NCBI GenBank assembly: GCA_002238725.1 | Contig: MPMX01000029.1 | Location: forward strand, 1 to 55,263 | Direction of reading: 5' to 3' | Length of the DNA: 55,263 nucleotides | DNA from: Rhodospirillaceae bacterium bin65 | GTDB lineage: Bacteria; Pseudomonadota; Alphaproteobacteria; Bin65 | Shown: piece after piece, positions 51,029 through 55,263 of the stretch | How positions within the stretch are numbered: the stretch's first letter is position 1 | How the letters are laid out: the number at the start of each line of letters is the position of its first letter | Made by a program: the position numbers and the translations under genes | Notes under the pieces: generated by a model | Seen by the model: the letters and a program-made list of their open reading frames with translations, nothing else | Told to the model about the DNA's origin: nothing | Databases searched by the model: none

Positions 51029-52579
51029 TCAACCCCCGTCGTCGCCCCCGTCGTCGCCCCCGTCGTCGATGGTGTGCAGTTCGCGGCGCAGGATTTTGCC
51101 GGTCGGGTTGGTCGGCAGGTCGGCGACGAACTGGATCCTGCGCGGCACCTTGTAGGGCGCGAGCGTCTTGCGGCAGTGGGCGATAATGTCGACGGCATCC
51201 GGGTCGGCGCCGGGCCGCGGCACGATATAGGCCTTGGCGAGCTCGCCCTTCTGCGCATCGGGCACGCCGCCGACCGCGACCATCGAGACATCCGGGTGCG
51301 CCGCCAGCACCCGCTCCAGCTCGGCCGGGTAGACGTTGAAGCCGGCGGTGTTGATCATGTCCTTCTTGCGGTCGACGACCCAGAGGAAGCCGTCCTCGTC
51401 GCGGCTGCAGACGTCGCCGGTGCGGAACCAGCCGTCCTCGGTCATAGCCTCCCGGGTCGCGGCCTCGTTGCCGTAGTAGCCCATCATGACGATCGGGCCG
51501 CGGATCAGCAGTTCGCCCGGCTCGCCCGCCGGCATGGTCTGCGCCGGGTCCTCCAGGCCGCCGATCCGCGCCTCGATATAGGGTATGGCCACGCCGATGG
51601 AGCCGAGCCGGCGCTCGTAGTGCGCGCCGTGGGTCGTGCCGAGGCCGGCCAGTTCGGTCATGCCCCAGAGTTCGAGCAGCGTCGCGCCGAACGTCGCCTC
51701 GACCTCGGCGGCGGTGGCGGCCGGGAAGGTCTGCCCGCCGCAGGTCATCCGCTCCAGGCTCGAATAGTCGTACTTGCCGATCGCCGGGTCGGCCAACATG
51801 TACATGAAGCCGGTCGGCACTGCCTCCAGCATGGTCGCGCGGTATCGCTCGACCGCGCACAGCATGTCTTCGGATACGAAGCGTTCGAGCAGGACGAGCG
51901 TCGAGCCGTAGAACAGCGAGCCGTTCATCACCGCCTTGCCGTAGACGTGGGAGCAGGGCAGCGCGGTGACGACGATGTCGTCTGCGGTCCGCCCGTGCAT
52001 GAGCTTCATCCCCGCCGTGCCGACGGCGATGGCGCGGTTCGACATCATCGCGCCCTTGGGATGGCCGGTCGTGCCGGAGGTGTAGCCGATCGCGCCCAGG
52101 TCATCGAGGCCGCGGGGGCGGGTCTCGAAGTCTTCCGGCGCATCGCCGAGGAAATCCTCGAAGGGGGTGGCGTCCGCCGGCCCGTCGTCGTCGAACAGCA
52201 CGACCGTCTCGACATCGGAGCCGGCCAGCGCGTCCATCAGTCCGTCGCCCTTGCCCGCGCCGACCATGAGCAGTTTCGCGCCGCAATTGCCGGCGATGTA
52301 GCCGATCTCCCCGGCGGTCAGCATGGCGGTGACCGGGTTGAGCACCGCGCCGGCCTTGGCCGTGCCGTAATAGGCCGCGACCCAGTCGTACGAGTTCTGC
52401 CCGCACAGGGTTACCCGGTCGCCGGGCTCGATGCCGTGCGCGACCAGGGCGTTGGCGACCCGGTTGGCGCGCCGGTTGAGCGCGTCGTAGCTGTAGGGCA
52501 CGTCGCGGAATATCACCGCCGGCTTGTCGCCGAACGCCGCCGCGGCCTTCTCCATGGTTTCGCCGAGTGTCATCAACAT
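51029..52579 (-). CDS. Acyl-CoA synthetase / AMP-dependent ligase
   Basis: A 516-residue adenylate-forming enzyme that activates a carboxylic acid as an acyl-AMP and then a CoA thioester. Core motifs are YTSGTTGHPKGAMMSN (near residue 166), LELWGMTELAG, WFRTGDVCSRDEDGFLWVVD and, near the end, PTNPTGKILRREL with the catalytic Lys. The tail is unusual: three GGDD-like units after IDDGG, encoded by a perfect 12-base tandem repeat. The start could be either of two Met at residues 1 and 3. The substrate is unknown; it could activate ring-fission acids or fatty acids. Confidence 0.94.
   Translation of the reverse strand: MLMTLGETMEKAAAAFGDKPAVIFRDVPYSYDALNRRANRVANALVAHGIEPGDRVTLCGQNSYDWVAAYYGTAKAGAVLNPVTAMLTAGEIGYIAGNCGAKLLMVGAGKGDGLMDALAGSDVETVVLFDDDGPADATPFEDFLGDAPEDFETRPRGLDDLGAIGYTSGTTGHPKGAMMSNRAIAVGTAGMKLMHGRTADDIVVTALPCSHVYGKAVMNGSLFYGSTLVLLERFVSEDMLCAVERYRATMLEAVPTGFMYMLADPAIGKYDYSSLERMTCGGQTFPAATAAEVEATFGATLLELWGMTELAGLGTTHGAHYERRLGSIGVAIPYIEARIGGLEDPAQTMPAGEPGELLIRGPIVMMGYYGNEAATREAMTEDGWFRTGDVCSRDEDGFLWVVDRKKDMINTAGFNVYPAELERVLAAHPDVSMVAVGGVPDAQKGELAKAYIVPRPGADPDAVDIIAHCRKTLAPYKVPRRIQFVADLPTNPTGKILRRELHTIDDGGDDGGDDGG
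51033..51069. repeat. 12-base tandem repeat encoding the synthetase C-terminal tail
   Basis: Three copies of CCCCCGTCGTCG in tandem on the forward strand (about 51033-51068), read in reverse as repeated Asp-Asp-Gly-Gly. The unit is a multiple of three, so changes in copy number would alter tail length without changing frame. Confidence 0.8.
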
Positions 52580-52666
52580 GGCTGTTTCTCCCCGTATCCT
52601 TTGGGAACGATACCGCTGACTATACAGTGCCGTTTATCGCTCCACGCCGCGCCGTTAGCGCCAATT

Positions 52667-52767
52667 GTGCCGCCCCGGATTTAGTCCGGGGCCCAGGGCC
52701 GTGTGGCGAAACCGTGCCGGGCGACTCTGGTCCCCGGATTTCCGCTTCGCTCCATCCGGGGCGGCAC
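52667..52767. repeat. Dispersed palindromic intergenic repeat, copy C
   Basis: Outer arms GTGCCGCCCCGG (52667-52678) and CCGGGGCGGCAC (52756-52767) are perfect inverted repeats. The right half, from CTCTGGTCCCCGGA to CCATCCGGGGCG, is nearly identical to copy A at 8.5 kb. It occupies much of the 287-base gap between the acyl-CoA synthetase and SDR genes; the rest of the gap shows nothing else. Confidence 0.75.
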
Positions 52768-52866
52768 CGAGAGAGGGTTGCAGTGCCTACAACCGGCATA
52801 GCAGCGGGAGGCGAACGCATAGCCAAGAAAATAACCCCGTTTCCCTTCCCCGGCCCGCGCCCTGTC

Positions 52867-53697
52867 CTATTCCCCGTACCCTTCCACGAAGAAATCGATG
52901 GCGAGCGGCTTGTCCGGATGGTTGCGGTATTTATCCAGGTCGGTAACGCCTTCGGCCGCCAGCACATCCTCGTCTATAAACAGGTTGCCGGTGCAGGCCT
53001 TGGCGTCGCGGGTCAGGATAATGTGGGCGCAGTCGGCCAGGATCTCCGGCGTGCGCGCGGTCTCCCAGTCCATGCCGGGCACCAGCTTGAGCGCGGCGGT
53101 CGAGATGAAGGTCCGCGGCCACAGGCCGTTGACAGCGATGCCGTATTTCGCGAATTCCGCAGCGTGGCCGATCACGCACATGGACATGCCGAACTTCGAC
53201 ATGGTGTAGGCGGTCGAATCCCGGAACCAGCGCGGGTTCAGGTCGAGCGGCGGGCAGAGCGTCAGGATATGCGGGTTGGCCGCCTCCCGGAGATAGGGCA
53301 GCGCCGCCTGGGTCGCGGCGAAGGTGCCGCGGGTGTTGATGCCCATGATGAGGTCGTAGCGCCGCATCGGCGTCGCCGGCGTGTCGGTCAGGCTGAGGGC
53401 GCTGGCGTTGTTGACCAGGATGTCGATGCCGCCGAAGGTCTCCGCCGCCGCCGCCATGGCGTCGCGGAGGCCGGCGTCGTCGCGCACGTCGACCGGCAGG
53501 GCAAGCGCCCGGCCGCCGGCCCGTTCCATGTCTTCGGCGGCCGTGTAGATCGTGCCCGGCAGCTTCGGGTGCGGCTCGGTCGTCTTGGCGGCGACGACGA
53601 TGTTGGCGCCGTCCTGCGCTGCGCGGAGGCCGATGGCATGGCCGATCCCGCGCGTCGCGCCGGTGATGAACAGGGTTTTTCCTTGAAGGGTGGCCAT
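52867..53697 (-). CDS. SDR-family oxidoreductase, HSDL2-like
   Basis: A 276-residue short-chain dehydrogenase of the HSDL2-like subgroup. The Rossmann motif is TGATRGIG; the cofactor segment AAKTTEPHPKLPGTI is a subgroup hallmark, as is PPLDLNPRWF. Tyr-x3-Lys is in TAYTMSKFG. The residue in the usual Ser position of the SPPLxL motif is Cys here (TLCPPLDL). The ATG at 53697 (MATLQGKTLFITG) is chosen; the open frame upstream is unconserved. It lies in the same direction as the acyl-CoA synthetase and could work with it on fatty acyl substrates; this is inference. Confidence 0.9.
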   Translation of the reverse strand: MATLQGKTLFITGATRGIGHAIGLRAAQDGANIVVAAKTTEPHPKLPGTIYTAAEDMERAGGRALALPVDVRDDAGLRDAMAAAAETFGGIDILVNNASALSLTDTPATPMRRYDLIMGINTRGTFAATQAALPYLREAANPHILTLCPPLDLNPRWFRDSTAYTMSKFGMSMCVIGHAAEFAKYGIAVNGLWPRTFISTAALKLVPGMDWETARTPEILADCAHIILTRDAKACTGNLFIDEDVLAAEGVTDLDKYRNHPDKPLAIDFFVEGYGE

Positions 53698-53843
53698 GCG
53701 GCGTTTCCCCGATTTGGCTGGGCGGTTGGAGAAGCCGGAATCCGTCCGGCCCTGCAAGGCATAGGGCGAGCCGCCCCCCGGACTCAAGCCGAAGTTGACG
53801 CAGGGTGCGCGGTTTCGGACGATTCGGCGGTGCGGCGGCCGCC

Positions 53844-54608
53844 TTACCCTGCCAGGCTCCGTTCGAACAGCTCCCAGACGCGCTCGGGCGCCTCGACGTG
53901 GCAGTTGTGGCCGAGGCCGGGCAGCAGCGCGGCCTGCGGGTCGAGCGCCTGCATTTCCGCGAGCGTCACCATAGGGTCGGCTTCGCCCGCGGCGAGCCGG
54001 ACCGGCGCGTTGGCGGCGCGATGGAATTCGCCGACCGCCGGCCCGACGGCGGCGTAGATGCCCTGGTCGGCCGCGAGCCGGAAGCCGCCGTCCGTCTCCG
54101 CCACGCCGGCCAGAGCCTCCGGCGCGTCGGGCTCGACCAGGCCGGAGAGGCCCGAGACCCTGAGATAGCGCTCCGCCGCTTCGGCCCGATTGTCGAAGAC
54201 CCGCGCCGGCCCCGTCGCCAGCTTGTGCATCCGCGCGACCTCGTCCGCCGTCCAGCCGATCTTCACCCCGAAGGCGAAGACGTGGCGCACGCCGACGCCG
54301 AACCAGCCGGTCGCCAGCGCCATCGCCACGACGCCGCCCATCGAATGGCCGAGCAGGACCAATTCGTCGTCCGCGCTGCCGAGCGCGTTCGCCACGTCGG
54401 CGGCGAAAACGGCATAGCCGTAGGGCGGTGCGTGGGCCGAGCGGCCGTGGCCGCGCAGGTCAACCGCAACCCAGCGCCCCGGCCAGCGCCGCTCGACGAG
54501 CGCCAGCATCGGGTTCCACACGGCGGCGTTGCCCCCGATCCCGTGCAGCAAAACCAGCACCGGCCCGCCGCTGCCGCCGGATTCGGTGTGAATTTGGATG
54601 GCGCTCAT
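53844..54608 (-). CDS. Alpha/beta hydrolase
   Basis: A 254-residue alpha/beta hydrolase of the esterase/C-C hydrolase type. Oxyanion-hole motif VLLHGIGG near residue 20; nucleophile elbow LLGHSMGG near residue 87 with the Ser; acid in AAGEADPMV near residue 207; catalytic His in GLGHNCHVEAPE near residue 235. The ATG at 54608 is well placed. Candidates include ring-fission C-C hydrolase or lactonase roles, consistent with the catabolic setting, but sequence alone does not decide. Confidence 0.9.
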   Translation of the reverse strand: MSAIQIHTESGGSGGPVLVLLHGIGGNAAVWNPMLALVERRWPGRWVAVDLRGHGRSAHAPPYGYAVFAADVANALGSADDELVLLGHSMGGVVAMALATGWFGVGVRHVFAFGVKIGWTADEVARMHKLATGPARVFDNRAEAAERYLRVSGLSGLVEPDAPEALAGVAETDGGFRLAADQGIYAAVGPAVGEFHRAANAPVRLAAGEADPMVTLAEMQALDPQAALLPGLGHNCHVEAPERVWELFERSLAG

Positions 54609-54935
54609 TCAATCCCTGTCACGATGGTACTGCAATTCGGTCCGGCCGGGCGCCGGCCGGGCGCGAATATGTATGCCGGGGCGCCAGTCGTGCAGCAAGC
54701 GAGACTCCGACCCGTCTCTCGCATCTTCGGCAGGGTGCCCGGACAACGCGGCAATTCGATGATTTGCCATAGGCTCCGAAAACGAACCCCCGATCTTGAC
54801 TCCGCAGGACACGAGACGCACAATTTGCCAACAAAAAACACGAACTAAAGGGAAATATTTATGCAATCTTTATTTAGGGGCTTATGTAGGATAGTGCCCA
54901 GATGGGCCGGAATCATACGATTGGAGGAATACCCA
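54609..54935. other. Divergent intergenic region upstream of the beta-barrel gene
   Basis: About 327 bases between the divergent hydrolase and outer-membrane protein genes. The part from about 54830 to 54890 is AT-rich (for example AAATATTTATG and CTTTATTTAGG) and is the likely promoter zone of the outer-membrane protein gene. No complete gene or repeat is seen. Confidence 0.45.
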
Positions 54936-55263
54936 ATGAGACTTTCGCTTCGCCTGATAGTGCTTGCCGTCGCGCTCGCAACCGGCGGCGCAACCGTCGC
55001 TACGCCTGCACAGGCTCAAGATGGCTGGTACGCGTCCCTGACCGGCGCCTGGGTCATGACGCGCGATTCCGATCTGTCCTACACCTCCGGCGGGCTGACC
55101 GTCGGCTCGAAGTTGGAACTGAAAAGCGGCTTCGGTTTCATGGTTGCGGCCGGCTATGGTTCGACGCCCGGCTTCCGCGGGGAGATCGAACTCGGCTGGC
55201 GCAACGCTGGCTGGAGCAAGCTCAACGGCGGTTCCATCACGGGGATGCTCGACGGCAGCGCCG
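54936..55263 (+). CDS. Outer-membrane beta-barrel protein (partial, 3' end off window)
   Basis: The first 109 residues of an exported protein. The signal peptide MRLSLRLIVLAVALATGG ends near PAQA-QD. The mature part alternates polar and aromatic or hydrophobic residues as in eight-stranded OmpA-like barrels (GWYASLTGAWVM; GFGFMVAAGYG; FRGEIELGWRNAGW). The ATG at 54936 follows TTGGAGGAA, a strong ribosome site. The gene continues beyond the right edge. It is too short here to name the porin or surface antigen subtype. Confidence 0.85.
   Translation, partial: MRLSLRLIVLAVALATGGATVATPAQAQDGWYASLTGAWVMTRDSDLSYTSGGLTVGSKLELKSGFGFMVAAGYGSTPGFRGEIELGWRNAGWSKLNGGSITGMLDGSA

Noticed and set aside
1..55263. 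CRISPR arrays, tRNA and rRNA genes
   Set aside because: No regularly spaced repeats of the right size, no cloverleaf-like sequences and no rRNA segments were recognised on reading; a dedicated search was not possible here.

Overview
The window is GC-rich, densely coded DNA with GTG and TTG starts, ATGA and GTGA gene overlaps, TRAP transporters of the TAXI type and many single-domain oxidoreductases. This fits a heterotrophic, probably marine alphaproteobacterium of the Rhodospirillales kind. That placement is inferred from gene content and style; no rRNA or tRNA gene was found to confirm it. Three copies of a long palindromic intergenic repeat (8.5, 29.7 and 52.7 kb) also resemble the dispersed repeats of such genomes.

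Region 1 (1-16.2 kb) is a catabolic and uptake neighbourhood. It has a three-subunit molybdenum hydroxylase of the xanthine dehydrogenase/CO dehydrogenase family, an SDR with a degenerate active site, two cupins, a ThuA-like protein, an SDR carrying a 23-codon duplication, an ACMSD-type amidohydrolase, another SDR, a TIM-barrel isomerase and a TauD-type dioxygenase. These are followed by an NMT1-type ABC transporter with a fused double permease and an EthD-domain protein. Region 2 (16.1-24.4 kb) has an Old Yellow Enzyme homologue, a hydroxyisobutyrate-dehydrogenase-like reductase, an LTxxQ-type lipoprotein, a cytochrome P450 with a nearby 3Fe-4S ferredoxin, a cupin, a fumarylacetoacetate-hydrolase-family protein, an SDR and an AraC regulator.

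Region 3 (about 24.4-27.95 kb) is a compositionally foreign island. It holds a DUF900 alpha/beta hydrolase, a tiny exported cysteine peptide and two unrecognised membrane proteins in very AT-rich DNA. One of the membrane-protein frames is joined to the small peptide across a single stop codon. Region 4 (27.9-38 kb) returns to host-like sequence: an MhpA-type hydroxylase, a DUF3500 protein, a Baeyer-Villiger-type monooxygenase with an altered fingerprint, a lysine-rich cytochrome c, Cu-Zn superoxide dismutase, an EthD-like protein, a decayed stretch with repeats and a broken lipoprotein, and a LuxR-type regulator.

Region 5 (38.1-49.8 kb) has two TRAP-TAXI uptake systems, each with a fused permease and a TAXI receptor, next to an amidohydrolase and an extradiol-type dioxygenase. 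An IS630-family element sits exactly in the dioxygenase stop codon. Beside it lies a gene with a HEPN-like segment, bounded by a second copy of one IS end. Region 6 (49.8-55.3 kb) has a glutathione transferase, an acyl-CoA synthetase with a repeat-encoded tail, an HSDL2-like SDR, an alpha/beta hydrolase and the start of an outer-membrane beta-barrel gene.

Taken together, most genes look like peripheral modules for import and oxidation of aromatic, heterocyclic or small organic compounds. The places most likely to hold something undescribed are the AT-rich island at 24.4-27.95 kb and the IS630-associated HEPN-like gene at 43-44 kb.
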